Notes: a model not told the origin generated them from the sequence alone. A DNA stretch of 64,000 nucleotides from Oscillospiraceae bacterium (GCA_910575265.1 CAJTEA010000002.1:187503-251502), one strand, 5' to 3'; counted from the first letter of the stretch, positions 1 through 10,836 are shown. Numbers and translations: made by a program.

Positions 1-996
1 GTAGTCGGTGAGCTTCACCAGCGTGTTCCCCACCTTCACATGGTAATTCTGATAGGATCCCATAAAACAGGACAGGGTCACCTGGCAGGGCAGGCCACCC
101 TGGTCGGCCAAAACGGCGGACTCGGGCCGCAGGACCACGGTGTACTCCTTCCCCTGGGTCATCCCCGCCTTGGCCGGAACCCGGGCGGAGGAGCCCTCCA
201 CATTCAGAACCGCGTGGTCGCCGTCCATCTGATCCAGCCTTCCCTTGAGGAAGTTGGCCTCCCCGATGAAGTCGGCCACAAACTCGCTGTTGGGGTGGTA
301 GTAGATGTCCTGAGGGGAACCCATTTGGGCCACCACGCCCTTGTTCATGATGATAATGTTGTCTGACAGGGCCATAGCCTCGCTCTGGTCGTGGGTGACG
401 TAGATGGCGGTGATGCCCACCTCCTGCTGGATGCGGCGAATTTCGGTGCGCATGGAAACCCGGAGCTTGGCGTCCAGGTTGGACAGGGGCTCGTCAAAGA
501 GCAGCACGCTGGGCTCGATGACCAGGGCCCGGGCCAGGGCCACCCGCTGCTGCTGGCCACCGGACAGCTGGTTGGTCATGCGGCCCTCCATACCGGTGAG
601 CTCCACCAGGTCCAGAATGCGCATAACCCGGTTTTTAATCTCGTCCTTGGGCACCTTGCGCAGCTTCAGGCCATAAGCCACGTTGTCAAAGACATTGTAG
701 TGGGGCAGCAGGGCGTAGCTCTGGAACACCATAGCGGTATCCCGCTTGTTGGGGGTGAGGGCGTTGATGGCCTCCTCCCCCAGGTAGATTTCCCCCTCGT
801 CCGGGCTTTCAAAGCCGGCGATCATCCGCAAAGTGGTGGTCTTGCCGCAGCCGGAGGGACCCAGCAGCGTAACGAAGGAGCCCGGCTCGATGGTCAGGGA
901 GGTGTCCTTCACCGCGTAGAAGTCCTTGCCGGTCTTGGGGTCCTGATAGATTTTGGAGATGTGGTCCAGACGGACCCCTTTTTTCTCTTTGGACAT
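1..996 (-). CDS. ABC transporter ATP-binding protein (Fe3+/AEP/hexose-phosphate importer type), 3' end outside window
   Basis: Energises the importer encoded by the next two genes. The visible 332 residues begin MSKEKKGVRLDHIS and carry Walker A (GPSGCGKTT), the ABC signature LSGGQQQR, Walker B with LLFDEP, and the H-loop THDQ. They continue into the C-terminal TOBE-like region, which is cut by the window edge. The ATG at 996 lies 3 bp after the permease stop, and its ribosome site (GGAGGGC) sits inside the permease end, so the two are translationally coupled. Family knowledge: FbpC/PotA/AfuC-type ATPases of iron, 2-aminoethylphosphonate or hexose-phosphate importers. The substrate cannot be told from sequence alone. 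Confidence 0.9.
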   Translation of the reverse strand, partial: MSKEKKGVRLDHISKIYQDPKTGKDFYAVKDTSLTIEPGSFVTLLGPSGCGKTTTLRMIAGFESPDEGEIYLGEEAINALTPNKRDTAMVFQSYALLPHYNVFDNVAYGLKLRKVPKDEIKNRVMRILDLVELTGMEGRMTNQLSGGQQQRVALARALVIEPSVLLFDEPLSNLDAKLRVSMRTEIRRIQQEVGITAIYVTHDQSEAMALSDNIIIMNKGVVAQMGSPQDIYYHPNSEFVADFIGEANFLKGRLDQMDGDHAVLNVEGSSARVPAKAGMTQGKEYTVVLRPESAVLADQGGLPCQVTLSCFMGSYQNYHVKVGNTLVKLTDY

Positions 997-999
997 GGC

Positions 1000-2850
1000 T
1001 TAGCCCTCCTTGATGACTTGGATGTTGATTCGCTTGGTTTTTGCCTTTTTCACCTTTTCTGGCTTCAGCTTCCGGCTGGTGCCGAAGTATTTGATAAACA
1101 GGTTCATCAGCAGCACCGAGCCGTAGGTAATGAGGATCAGTATGGTGGCGAAGGCGCAGGCGATGGAGTAGGCGCCCTTCTCGGCGAACTCGTTGATCTG
1201 CACCGTGATGAGGTAGACGCTGGGGGTGACCAGCAGGATGATGGCGGAAATGGCGGTGATGGACCGGACGAAGGCAGTCACCAGTCCGGAGAGGAAGGAG
1301 TCCTTAATCAGCGGGAGGGTCACCGTCATGAACACCTTGAAGCTGTCCGCCCCCATGTCGTAGGCCGACTCCTCGATAGACTTGTCGATCTGCCGCAGGG
1401 CGGAGATGCCGCTCCTTGTTCCCGTGGGCAGGGAACGCACCACAAAGACAATAATCAGAATGGCCGCGCTGCCGTAGATGCCCCCCAGCAGACCGTTGGG
1501 AAACAGACCATGCAGAGCGCCGGCCTCCTGGATCACCTTGCCGTTTTCCACAACTGCGTCGGCAAAAATTGACCAGTTGGCACTGTGGAACAGGCCGCCC
1601 GAGTAGCCCCGGATGTACCCCACGCCCAGTACCGTGCCGGGCACGGCCATGGCCAGCATGGACACCGCCTCGATAAAGCCCTTGGACTTAAATTTCCGCT
1701 TTACCACCAGATAGGAGATAATCATGGACAGCAGGGCGGTGATGGGGGCGGCGATGAGGGACAGGACAAAGGAGTCCCGGAAGGCCTGGAGGCCGTGGTA
1801 CCGGGTGAACACCTGGCCGAACCATTTGAAGGTCAGGGGGGTGAACTTATAACCCCAGGTGGGGAACAGGGCCCCGATGGGCACGCAGGCGTACATCATG
1901 ATGACGAAGATGGTAGCCAGAGAGCACAGGAGGGTCAGCGGGACAGTGACGCTCCGGTCATCAATAAGCATTCGGCCCCGGCTGGCCTTGCCGGTGAGGG
2001 TGGCGGCGGTTTTCGCCTCCAGATAGTATTTTTGAACAATGAACATACCCAAGGTAATGCACAGCAGCACCACGGCCATGGCCGCCGCCCCCTGCTTGTC
2101 ATAGGCCCCGGTGATTTGCAGGTAGATGGTGGTAGCTAAGGTGTCGTAAGAGCCGCCGATAATCATGGGGTTGGCGAAGTCAGCGATGGATTCGATAAAG
2201 GTGACCAAAAAGGCGTTGCCCAGGCCGGGGAGGAGGAGGGGCAGGGTGACGGTCAAGAACACCTTGGACCGGCTGGCCCCCATGTCCCGGGCGGCCTCCT
2301 CCAGGGAGGGGTCTATGTTTTTCAGCAGACCCTTGAGCATCATGTAGCACACGGGGAAGAAGGTGAGGGTCTGCACGATGACGATGCCCCAGAAGCCATA
2401 GACGCTGTTGTCTTCCATGCCCAGCAGAAAGTAGGTGATAATGCCCGCCTTGCCGAAAAGCATAATCATGGACAGGGAGAGCACAAAGGGGGGCGACACC
2501 ACGGGCAGCATGGATACCACCTTGAACAGTCCGCCCACGAATTTCCACATCTTGACGTAGACCTCTACATAGGCGAAGAGCAGACCCACTATGGTGGACA
2601 GAATGCCCACCAGGAAGCCCACCTTCAGGGTGTTGCCGATGGCGGTTCGGAAGGTAGGCATGGCCATCACCTTCTGGAAGGTGGCCAGGGTGAAGCCCTC
2701 CCCGCCGTAGAAGCTGTCTACCAGCAGGATGGCCAGAGGATAGAGGATAAACAGGGTCAAAAATGTAATCAGAACGACGATGGTTCCCACCATAACGGGG
2801 TCGGCCATCAGCTTTTTCCGGTCCAGGGCCGCGCTCTGGCTTTTTGCCAT
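1000..2850 (-). CDS. ABC transporter permease with two fused permease domains
   Basis: Membrane channel of the importer. The 616-residue protein contains two copies of the binding-protein-dependent permease domain in one chain. Each has the EAA-type cytoplasmic loop: EEAARDMGAS near residue 186 and EESAYDMGAD near residue 490. About twelve hydrophobic segments are visible. This fused FbpB/AfuB architecture is usual for Fe3+ and 2-aminoethylphosphonate-type importers. The ATG at 2850 is preceded by GGAGGTCTCC. It lies between the binding-protein gene and the ATPase gene, so all three form one operon. Confidence 0.92.
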   Translation of the reverse strand: MAKSQSAALDRKKLMADPVMVGTIVVLITFLTLFILYPLAILLVDSFYGGEGFTLATFQKVMAMPTFRTAIGNTLKVGFLVGILSTIVGLLFAYVEVYVKMWKFVGGLFKVVSMLPVVSPPFVLSLSMIMLFGKAGIITYFLLGMEDNSVYGFWGIVIVQTLTFFPVCYMMLKGLLKNIDPSLEEAARDMGASRSKVFLTVTLPLLLPGLGNAFLVTFIESIADFANPMIIGGSYDTLATTIYLQITGAYDKQGAAAMAVVLLCITLGMFIVQKYYLEAKTAATLTGKASRGRMLIDDRSVTVPLTLLCSLATIFVIMMYACVPIGALFPTWGYKFTPLTFKWFGQVFTRYHGLQAFRDSFVLSLIAAPITALLSMIISYLVVKRKFKSKGFIEAVSMLAMAVPGTVLGVGYIRGYSGGLFHSANWSIFADAVVENGKVIQEAGALHGLFPNGLLGGIYGSAAILIIVFVVRSLPTGTRSGISALRQIDKSIEESAYDMGADSFKVFMTVTLPLIKDSFLSGLVTAFVRSITAISAIILLVTPSVYLITVQINEFAEKGAYSIACAFATILILITYGSVLLMNLFIKYFGTSRKLKPEKVKKAKTKRINIQVIKEG

Positions 2851-2920
2851 GGAGGAGACCTCCTTTCACTTTTCAGGGCGGGCCGCCCCTCTGAGCGGCC
2901 CATTCCAAATGGGGTAATGA

Positions 2921-2952
2921 AAAACGGGGGACGGCAGCTGCGCCGTCCCCCG
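2921..2952 (-). terminator. Intercistronic hairpin between binding protein and permease
   Basis: Positions 2925-2952 form an 11-bp G/C-only stem (CGGGGGACGGC with GCCGTCCCCCG). Read leftward it is followed by four T's. It probably terminates or attenuates part of the transcription, so the binding protein is made in excess over the permease and ATPase. Confidence 0.6.
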
Positions 2953-2966
2953 CTGGCTGCGGTATG

Positions 2967-4145
2967 TTACTCAGTCTGGAACCGTCCGGTGTCGCCGGTG
3001 TTGGCGCCGGCGTTAGCCAGGGCGTTCATAACTTCCTCAATGTAGGTGCTGATGTTCTTGGTGGCGTCGTCAAAGTCGTAGTCCATCACGTTGTTGGGGT
3101 CCAGACCGAAGTCGTAAGCGGCCTGGGGCTGCTCGGCGTTGTCCAGAACCAGGAACTGGTAGGAGCCTACCTCGTCGGCCTGGTTGACGCAGTCGGGGGA
3201 CAGGGCGTACTCAATCCACAGCTTGGCGGCGTTGGGGTGCTTGGCGCCCTTGAAGATGGCGGTGGCGCCGATCTCGCAGGAGGTGCCGCTGGAGGGGATA
3301 ATCAGCTCGATGTTGTCGTAGCCGTTGTCCAGGATCTGAGTGATGCCGTCATGCAGGAAGCCGATGCCGATGGTGCACTCGCCGGTACCCACGTTTTTGG
3401 AGGGGCCGGAGCCGGACTTGGTGTAGACCTCAATATTCTTATCCAGGTCTACCAGATACTGAATACCGTCGTCGTGGCCGTACTTCTGGATCATGGTGTT
3501 GATGACCAGCTTGGCGGTGCCGGCGGTGTTGTAGTTGGACAGCCAGATCAGGCCCTCATACTCGGGCTTGAGCAGGTCGGGCCAGTCCTTGGGGGCCTCG
3601 AGACCCTTGCTCTCCAGACGGTCCTTGTTGACCATAAAGCCCAGGATGCCGGTGTAGATGCCATACCACATGTTGTCGGAGTGCTTATACACGTCCTTGG
3701 TGATGTGGGAGGCGTTCATTGCCTCGTAGGGCTCCAGCAGGCCCTCAGCCGCCACCACGTTGTAGGGGTCGGTGGTGCCGCCGAACCAGACGTCGGCGGA
3801 GGGGTTGCCGTTCTCCTCCTCGATCTTGGCCTGAACCTCACCGGTGGACAGGCGCTGGAAGGTGGTCTTAATGCCGTACAGCTGCTCAAACTTCTGGCAG
3901 GCGGCGGCCAGGTACTCCTCCTCACAGGAGCCGTAGACCACCAGCTCGCCCTCGGCCTTGGCGGCGTCAATCAGCTCGGCCATGGGATCGGCCGGGACGC
4001 TGGCGTCGCCGCCCTGAGAGGTGCCGCTCTGATTGCCGGCGCTGGACTGACCGCCCTGATTGCTCTGGGCGCCGTTTCCCCCGCCGCAGGCGGCCAGGGA
4101 CAGGAGCATCGCGGAGGCCAGCAGCATGGATAAAAGTTTTTTCAC
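2967..4145 (-). CDS. ABC transporter substrate-binding lipoprotein
   Basis: Extracellular receptor of the importer. The N-terminus is a lipoprotein signal: MKKLL, a hydrophobic stretch, then the lipobox LAAC with acylated Cys near residue 20, followed by a Gly/Ser/Gln-rich linker. The mature domain (from about residue 60, GELVVYGSCEEEYLAA) resembles the AfuA/FbpA type II binding-protein family. The start is GTG at 4145, after GGAGGAATGAAAC. The ATG six bases upstream is in another frame. First gene of the operon with the permease and ATPase. Iron, phosphonate or a phosphorylated sugar are all possible ligands. Confidence 0.88.
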   Translation of the reverse strand: MKKLLSMLLASAMLLSLAACGGGNGAQSNQGGQSSAGNQSGTSQGGDASVPADPMAELIDAAKAEGELVVYGSCEEEYLAAACQKFEQLYGIKTTFQRLSTGEVQAKIEEENGNPSADVWFGGTTDPYNVVAAEGLLEPYEAMNASHITKDVYKHSDNMWYGIYTGILGFMVNKDRLESKGLEAPKDWPDLLKPEYEGLIWLSNYNTAGTAKLVINTMIQKYGHDDGIQYLVDLDKNIEVYTKSGSGPSKNVGTGECTIGIGFLHDGITQILDNGYDNIELIIPSSGTSCEIGATAIFKGAKHPNAAKLWIEYALSPDCVNQADEVGSYQFLVLDNAEQPQAAYDFGLDPNNVMDYDFDDATKNISTYIEEVMNALANAGANTGDTGRFQTE

Positions 4146-4215
4146 GTTTCATTCCTCCATTTCTGTTTTGTCCGCCTGGCAGGACGGCTGCCCCGCCTCT
4201 TTTCCGGACTACCTT

Positions 4216-4244
4216 ATTGTAAAACTTCAGGGAGAAAAAGTCAA
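4216..4244 (-). promoter_or_regulatory. Sigma-A promoter of the ABC importer operon
   Basis: Leftward TTGACT (4239-4244), 17-bp spacer, TACAAT (4216-4221), about 70 bp before the GTG start of the binding-protein gene. Confidence 0.7.
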
Positions 4245-4331
4245 TATATCCAAACCATCTTTTTTACTTTCCAAAAAACTAGTCAATTTATACGAGAATT
4301 GACCAATAAGCTGAAAAACATGGACCAGATA

Positions 4332-4340
4332 TGTTATACT
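4332..4340 (+). promoter_or_regulatory. Extended -10 promoter of recQ
   Basis: TGTTATACT is an extended -10 (TG-N-TATACT) 40 bp before the recQ ATG. No good -35 lies at 16-18 bp, which is usual for extended -10 promoters. Confidence 0.5.
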
Positions 4341-4379
4341 GGGGAAAAACGCCTTAATTGACGGCAGTTGGTGATACAG

Positions 4380-6218
4380 ATGGATAAATATGCAGCCTTA
4401 AAGCAATATTTCGGGCACAGCGAATTTCGCCGGGGTCAGGAACAGCTGGTGGACGCCATCCTCTCGGGCCGGGACGTGCTGGGGGTCATGCCTACCGGCG
4501 GCGGAAAGTCGATGTGTTATCAGATCCCGGCGCTGCTGCTGCCGGGGGTGACGCTGGTCGTCTCCCCCCTGATCTCCCTGATGAAGGACCAGGTGGCCGC
4601 TCTGACCGCCGCCGGGGTGCCAGCCGCCTTTCTCAACAGCTCCCTGAGCGGGGAGGAGCTGCGGGCCGTATACAGTCAGGCCCACCGGGGGAGCTACAAG
4701 CTGCTGTACATCGCCCCGGAGCGGCTGGAGGGGGAGGGCTTCGCCGCCCTGACCCGTCAGGTATCCATCTCCCTGCTCGCGGTGGATGAGGCCCACTGCA
4801 TCTCCCAGTGGGGACAGGACTTCCGCCCCAGCTACCGGAAGATCGCCGGCTTTGTGGCGCGGCTGCCCCGGCGGCCGGTGGTGGCCGCCTTTACCGCCAC
4901 CGCCACCGGACAGGTGCAGGAGGACATCATCCGCCTTCTGGAGCTGCGGGACCCAGTACGGGAGGTCACCGGCTTTGACCGGCCCAATCTGTTTTTCGAC
5001 GTGCGGCGTCCCAAAAACAAAATGAACGCCCTGTCCCAGCTGATTCGGGAGCGGACAGGCCGGAGCGGCATTGTCTACTGCGCCACCCGGTCGGCGGTGG
5101 AGCGGGTCTGCGCCGCCCTCCAGGAGCAGGGCGTCCCCGCCGCGCGCTACCACGCGGGGCTGGAGGACGGAGAGCGGCGTCAGAATCAGGACGACTTCCA
5201 GTTTGACCGTAAAACCGTTATGGTGGCCACCAACGCCTTCGGGATGGGCATCGACAAATCCAACGTGAGCTTTGTTATCCACTACAATATGCCCAAAAGC
5301 CTGGAGGCCTACTATCAGGAGGCGGGGAGGGCCGGCCGGGACGGGGAAGAGGCGGACTGTATCCTCCTCTACTCGGCGGGGGATATCACCACCGCCAGGT
5401 TTCTCATCGAGAACGGCGGCAGCGAGGAGCTGAGCCCGGAGGAACAGGCGGTGGTCCGCCGCCGGGACTATGAGCGGCTCAACGTCATGACGGGCTACTG
5501 CAAGACCACCGGCTGTCTGCGGGGGTATCTTCTGGACTACTTCGGGCAGGAGCACGGGGCTCGCTGCCGCAATTGCGGCAACTGCCAGGGGGAATATGTG
5601 ACGGAGGACATCACGGTTCCCGCCCAGATGATCCTCTCCTGCGTGGTCCGCGTCCGGGAACGGCTCGGCTACTCTGTGGGCAAAACGCTGATCGTTCAGG
5701 TCCTCCGGGGCAGCCGGGAGCAGCGGGTGCTGGACCTGAAGCTGGACGGGCTGTCCACCTATGGCCTGATGCACAGGCTGTCCGCCGCCCGGGTCCGGGA
5801 GCTGATGGACTTTCTGGAGCTGGAGGGCTATCTGCGGGTCAACCCCGCCCACTCCACGCTGGAGCCCACAGGCCGAGCCGGCGAGGCGCTTTTTCACGGA
5901 GAAAAGGTCCTTATGCCCATGCGGGCGGACCGCGTCCCGCCGCCGGAGGAGGAGCGGGCGCGGCCGGCGGCCGGTCCCGTCGGGCAGTCCGGGCTGCTCG
6001 CTGTCCTTCGGGATGTCCGGGCCCGCCTGGCCCAGAAGGAAAATGTTCCGGCTTATATCGTGTTTTCCAACGCCGCCCTGGCGGATATGGCGGCGAAAGC
6101 CCCCCGCACCCTGGAGGAATTTCTGGAGGTCTCCGGGGTGGGCCGGGTCAAGGCCGCCCGGTACGGAGGCATATTCCTAAAGGCCATCGCGGACTACGAG
6201 GCGAAATCCGTCCGGTAA
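4380..6218 (+). CDS. recQ: ATP-dependent DNA helicase RecQ
   Basis: 3'-5' DNA helicase for recombination and replication repair. The SF2 motifs are present: GVMPTGGGKSMCYQ (Walker A), DEAHCISQWGQDFRP (DEAH plus the RecQ aromatic loop), FTATAT, and ATNAFGMGIDK with QEAGRAGRDG (motifs V and VI). A zinc-binding and winged-helix RQC region follows (cysteines in CRNCGNC). A C-terminal HRDC domain covers the last ~80 residues (FLEVSGVGRVKAARYG). The start MDKYAALKQYFG at 4380 fits the family. TTG 4368 and GTG 4371 are in-frame alternatives, and no strong ribosome site distinguishes them. Single-gene unit. Confidence 0.95.
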   Translation: MDKYAALKQYFGHSEFRRGQEQLVDAILSGRDVLGVMPTGGGKSMCYQIPALLLPGVTLVVSPLISLMKDQVAALTAAGVPAAFLNSSLSGEELRAVYSQAHRGSYKLLYIAPERLEGEGFAALTRQVSISLLAVDEAHCISQWGQDFRPSYRKIAGFVARLPRRPVVAAFTATATGQVQEDIIRLLELRDPVREVTGFDRPNLFFDVRRPKNKMNALSQLIRERTGRSGIVYCATRSAVERVCAALQEQGVPAARYHAGLEDGERRQNQDDFQFDRKTVMVATNAFGMGIDKSNVSFVIHYNMPKSLEAYYQEAGRAGRDGEEADCILLYSAGDITTARFLIENGGSEELSPEEQAVVRRRDYERLNVMTGYCKTTGCLRGYLLDYFGQEHGARCRNCGNCQGEYVTEDITVPAQMILSCVVRVRERLGYSVGKTLIVQVLRGSREQRVLDLKLDGLSTYGLMHRLSAARVRELMDFLELEGYLRVNPAHSTLEPTGRAGEALFHGEKVLMPMRADRVPPPEEERARPAAGPVGQSGLLAVLRDVRARLAQKENVPAYIVFSNAALADMAAKAPRTLEEFLEVSGVGRVKAARYGGIFLKAIADYEAKSVR

Positions 6219-6224
6219 AAGCAG

Positions 6225-6253
6225 CGGCCCGGAGAGCGATCCTCTCCGGGCCG
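6225..6253. terminator. Convergent terminator of recQ and the bactofilin gene
   Basis: Perfect 12-bp stem CGGCCCGGAGAG / CTCTCCGGGCCG with a 5-base loop. On the minus strand it is followed by a short T run, so it can serve both convergent genes. Confidence 0.7.
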
Positions 6254-6271
6254 AATGTTTGCCGGGTTGTT

Positions 6272-6769
6272 TTACTTCTCGTCCAGCTCCAGATCGTAGT
6301 CCGCGCCGAACTGGAGGTCCTGCACGGAAATCTCGGGCTCGCGGACAGACTGCGGAGGCGGCTTGAGCATGCTGCTGCTGCCCTCCAGGCGGCCGTTCTC
6401 CACAATCAGGGAGGCGGTCGCCACATCACCATGGATGCCGCCGGTGCGCTCCAGGCACAGGTGCTCCCGGGCGGTAATATTGCCCTGGACGTCTCCGGCC
6501 ACACGCACCGCGTCGGCGGTGATGGGGCCGACCACAGTGCCGCCGGCGGCGATGGTCACGCCGCCTTTCATGTCAATTTCGCCCTCCAGACGGCCCTCCA
6601 CCAGAACGGTGCCATCTCCCCGGATAGTGCCGTTGATGGTAATGCCCTGGGCAATGATGGTGCTTTGAGCTTTGGGCAGGGGGGGAAGCTCGTCAAAGAC
6701 CTCTTCCTCCTCAAAAGCGGAGGGGGCGGAAATCGGCTCCTGCTTGGGCGCTGGTCCAAATAAACCCAT
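6272..6769 (-). CDS. Bactofilin-family cytoskeletal protein
   Basis: The 165-residue protein has a flexible acidic N-terminus (about 38 residues, FEEEEVFDELPPLP) and a central right-handed beta-helix of repeating short strands (ITINGTIRGDGTVLVEGRLEGEI and onward). It matches the polymer-forming bactofilin family (DUF583). Bactofilins polymerise without nucleotide and scaffold cell-shape or envelope enzymes. The ATG at 6769 has AAGGAGTG upstream. No M23 peptidase, a frequent bactofilin partner, is adjacent. Confidence 0.88.
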   Translation of the reverse strand: MGLFGPAPKQEPISAPSAFEEEEVFDELPPLPKAQSTIIAQGITINGTIRGDGTVLVEGRLEGEIDMKGGVTIAAGGTVVGPITADAVRVAGDVQGNITAREHLCLERTGGIHGDVATASLIVENGRLEGSSSMLKPPPQSVREPEISVQDLQFGADYDLELDEK

Positions 6770-6832
6770 AATTCAACACTCCTTATCATTGGGCCGGCTG
6801 AACTCCGGCTCGGGAATCCGAAATGCACATAA

Positions 6833-6861
6833 ATTATAGCAAACTTTCCCCGCCGGCGCAA
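6833..6861 (-). promoter_or_regulatory. Sigma-A promoter of the bactofilin gene
   Basis: Leftward TTGCGC (6856-6861), 17 bp, TATAAT (6833-6838), about 60 bp before the ATG. Confidence 0.7.
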
Positions 6862-6953
6862 GTAGGAAAATCCAGAAAACCCTGAGACATACCCATAAAT
6901 TTTTTGGTGGTTTCATCTTCCGTTCCAAAATGGGCCGGACCTTCAAAAAGGAA

Positions 6954-6982
6954 ATGACAAATCCGGCAAACAGGGGTATAAT
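6954..6982 (+). promoter_or_regulatory. Sigma-A promoter of the debranching-enzyme gene
   Basis: ATGACA (6954-6959), 17 bp, TATAAT (6977-6982), then AAAGGAGGAA at 7001 just before the ATG at 7017. It also shows that the in-frame ATG at 6930 is not the start, because that ATG lies upstream of the promoter. Confidence 0.8.
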
Positions 6983-7016
6983 GAAATATCATCGTTTGCC
7001 AAAGGAGGAATCGCCC

Positions 7017-9123
<2,107 letters not shown>

Positions 9124-9125
<2 letters not shown>

Positions 9126-9160
9126 AATATATCCGCCGGCGATGCCGGCGGATATATTTT
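9124..9160. terminator. Bidirectional terminator, debranching enzyme / spoVAC
   Basis: Perfect 17-bp stem (AAAATATATCCGCCGGC and its complement) with a 3-base loop, ending in T's on both strands. It overlaps the stop codons of the two convergent genes. Confidence 0.85.
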
Positions 9161-9602
9161 AAAGCGCCTTCAGCAGGCACAGAATCAGGCCGTAGATCAC
9201 GCTGGCGCTGATGCCGAACACCAGCACCGGCCCGGCTACGGTGAACAGCTTGGCCGCCGTTCCAGTGACAAAGCCCTCGCTTTTGAACTCCAGGGCCGGG
9301 GACACCATGGCGTTGGCAAACCCGGTGATGGGCACCAGGGTGCCCGCCCCCGCCCGCTTGGCCAGCTTGTCGAACACCCCCAGGCCGGTGAGCAGCGCGG
9401 CGGCAAAGATCAGGGTGACCGAGGTGGCGGTTCCGGCCCGCTCCTTGTCCAGGCCATAACTCTGATACAGGTTCATCAGACCCTGGCCGGCGGCGCAGAT
9501 GGCGCCCCCCACCAGAAAGGCCCAGACAATGTTCTTCCCCATTGGGGAGGGCCGCGACCGCTCGTTGACCAGCTTGCCGTAGTCCTGATTGGTCATGCTC
9601 AT
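9159..9602 (-). CDS. spoVAC: Stage V sporulation protein AC (SpoVAC)
   Basis: Inner-spore-membrane protein of the dipicolinic-acid channel complex. In Bacillus SpoVAC is a mechanosensitive channel. The 147 residues contain four to five hydrophobic segments and the family block TLVPITGFANAMVSPALEFK, followed by SEGFVTG. Length matches the usual ~150. Start ATG 9602 has GGAGAG six bases upstream. A longer open frame to 9989 has no ribosome site and runs under the divergent gene. The usual spoVAD and spoVAE partners are not next to it, which is unusual. A forespore sigma-G promoter was sought but not found with confidence. Confidence 0.88.
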   Translation of the reverse strand: MSMTNQDYGKLVNERSRPSPMGKNIVWAFLVGGAICAAGQGLMNLYQSYGLDKERAGTATSVTLIFAAALLTGLGVFDKLAKRAGAGTLVPITGFANAMVSPALEFKSEGFVTGTAAKLFTVAGPVLVFGISASVIYGLILCLLKAL

Positions 9603-9713
9603 GCTTTTCTCTCCTTCCATGTTTTCACTAGGGTTTCCCCGATACAAAAAATTATGCGGCGCCGTATGAATCGGCCTGTCTCCGCATAAATTGTACCGGA
9701 AGGAGTGAGAGAC

Positions 9714-10229
9714 TTGATCTATCCCAAGCGACAGCTGATTGTAACCTGGCTCGCCGCCCTGCTGGCGGGGTGCGTCCTCCATTTTGTGTATGAGTGGTGG
9801 CCCAACGCCGTCACCGCCCTGTTCTCCCCGGTGAACGAGAGTCTGTGGGAGCACATCAAGCTGGTGTTCTGGCCCTTCCTGGGGGCGGCGCTGGTGCTGA
9901 ACCGGGACCGTCCCGGCGGGGCGCGTCCCTGGCTGCTGGTGCTGCCGCCGCTGTGCGTCCTTCTGCTCGGCCTGGGCTGGATATACCATGTCACCCTGGG
10001 CGGCGAGGCTATGTGGGTGGATATTCTTCTTTTCGTCCTCATCATGACCCTCGGCTTCTGGCTGGCCACCCGGTTCTCCGGGCCCTTCCAGGGGGTCAAA
10101 TGGATACTGCCGGTTCTGATTACCATCGCCCTGGCTCTGCTCATCGGCTGGTTCACCCTCTATCCCCCGGAGGGACTGCTGTTCCGGGACCTGGCCGCCG
10201 TCGGCTCCTGGCTCCCCCTGCCCTGTTAA
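9714..10229 (+). CDS. DUF6512-type integral membrane protein
   Basis: Unknown function. The 171 residues form about five hydrophobic helices separated by short loops, with a conserved-looking stretch FSPVNESLWEHIKL between helices 1 and 2. This resembles the DUF6512 family of small Clostridia membrane proteins. TTG at 9714 is preferred, since AGGAG lies eight bases upstream. A GTG at 9705 overlaps that ribosome site and is unlikely. Divergent from spoVAC. Confidence 0.65.
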   Translation: MIYPKRQLIVTWLAALLAGCVLHFVYEWWPNAVTALFSPVNESLWEHIKLVFWPFLGAALVLNRDRPGGARPWLLVLPPLCVLLLGLGWIYHVTLGGEAMWVDILLFVLIMTLGFWLATRFSGPFQGVKWILPVLITIALALLIGWFTLYPPEGLLFRDLAAVGSWLPLPC

Positions 10230-10235
10230 AAAACA

Positions 10236-10264
10236 TTGTTTCTCCCCCCTCCTTCTGCTATACT
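10236..10264 (+). promoter_or_regulatory. Sigma-A promoter of the phosphopantetheinyl transferase gene
   Basis: TTGTTT (10236-10241), 17 bp, TATACT (10259-10264), 23 bp before the TTG start. Confidence 0.75.
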
Positions 10265-10287
10265 GAACCCGGAAGGAGGGGATTTTT

Positions 10288-10836
10288 TTGGTTCTTTACC
10301 GCGCAGAGGGCCTTACCGCCCGCGCGCAGGCCCGTGACCTGCTGTCTCTGGCGGTCCAGGAGGTCTGGGGGCTGTCCCCCCTGCCGGACATCGCCCGGCG
10401 GGAAGGTGGAAAGCCCTTTTTCCCCGCGTATGAGAGCCTTCACTTCAACCTGTCCCACAGCGGAGATTTGGCCCTGTGCGCCCTGGACGGCGCGCCGGTG
10501 GGAGTGGATATCCAAATCGTAAAGGGGTGGCGGCCCGGTCTGCCCAAGCGTGTTTGTTCCCCGGCGGAGCTGGACTGGCTGGAGCGGCAGCCAAGCCTCT
10601 GGCCCGCCTTCACCCTGCTGTGGGCTCTGAAGGAGGCCCGGGCCAAGGAGAGCGGCCGGGGGCTGACCTCCTCCATCCGGGATATCCGGATCCCCCTCCC
10701 GGCGGACAGACCCGTACAGCTGGACGGGCTGTGGTTTGGAACCTGGACGGGTCAAGGCTGGGCGGCGGCGGTGTGCGGGCATTCGGAGCCACCGGAAAAA
10801 ATTTTTGAAAAATCCCTTGACATTCCCACTGTGTGA
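10288..10836 (+). CDS. 4'-phosphopantetheinyl transferase superfamily protein (Sfp-like)
   Basis: Transfers phosphopantetheine from CoA to a carrier-protein serine. The 182 residues show the Sfp-type signatures: LHFNLSHSGDLALCAL near residue 50, GVDIQ near residue 71 (Mg2+-binding Asp), and LLWALKEARAKESGRGL near residue 110 (the W-x-x-KEA-x-x-K motif). Length is short for Sfp (about 220) but typical of Clostridia members. Starts at TTG 10288 after GGAAGGAGGGG. No polyketide or peptide synthetase is in the window, so its target is unknown. Its 3' end overlaps the promoter of the next gene. Confidence 0.85.
   Translation: MVLYRAEGLTARAQARDLLSLAVQEVWGLSPLPDIARREGGKPFFPAYESLHFNLSHSGDLALCALDGAPVGVDIQIVKGWRPGLPKRVCSPAELDWLERQPSLWPAFTLLWALKEARAKESGRGLTSSIRDIRIPLPADRPVQLDGLWFGTWTGQGWAAAVCGHSEPPEKIFEKSLDIPTV

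Noticed and set aside
9603-9700. Sigma-G promoter for spoVAC
   Set aside because: A CATAATT that could be a -10 is present, but no matching -35 lies at 16-18 bp.
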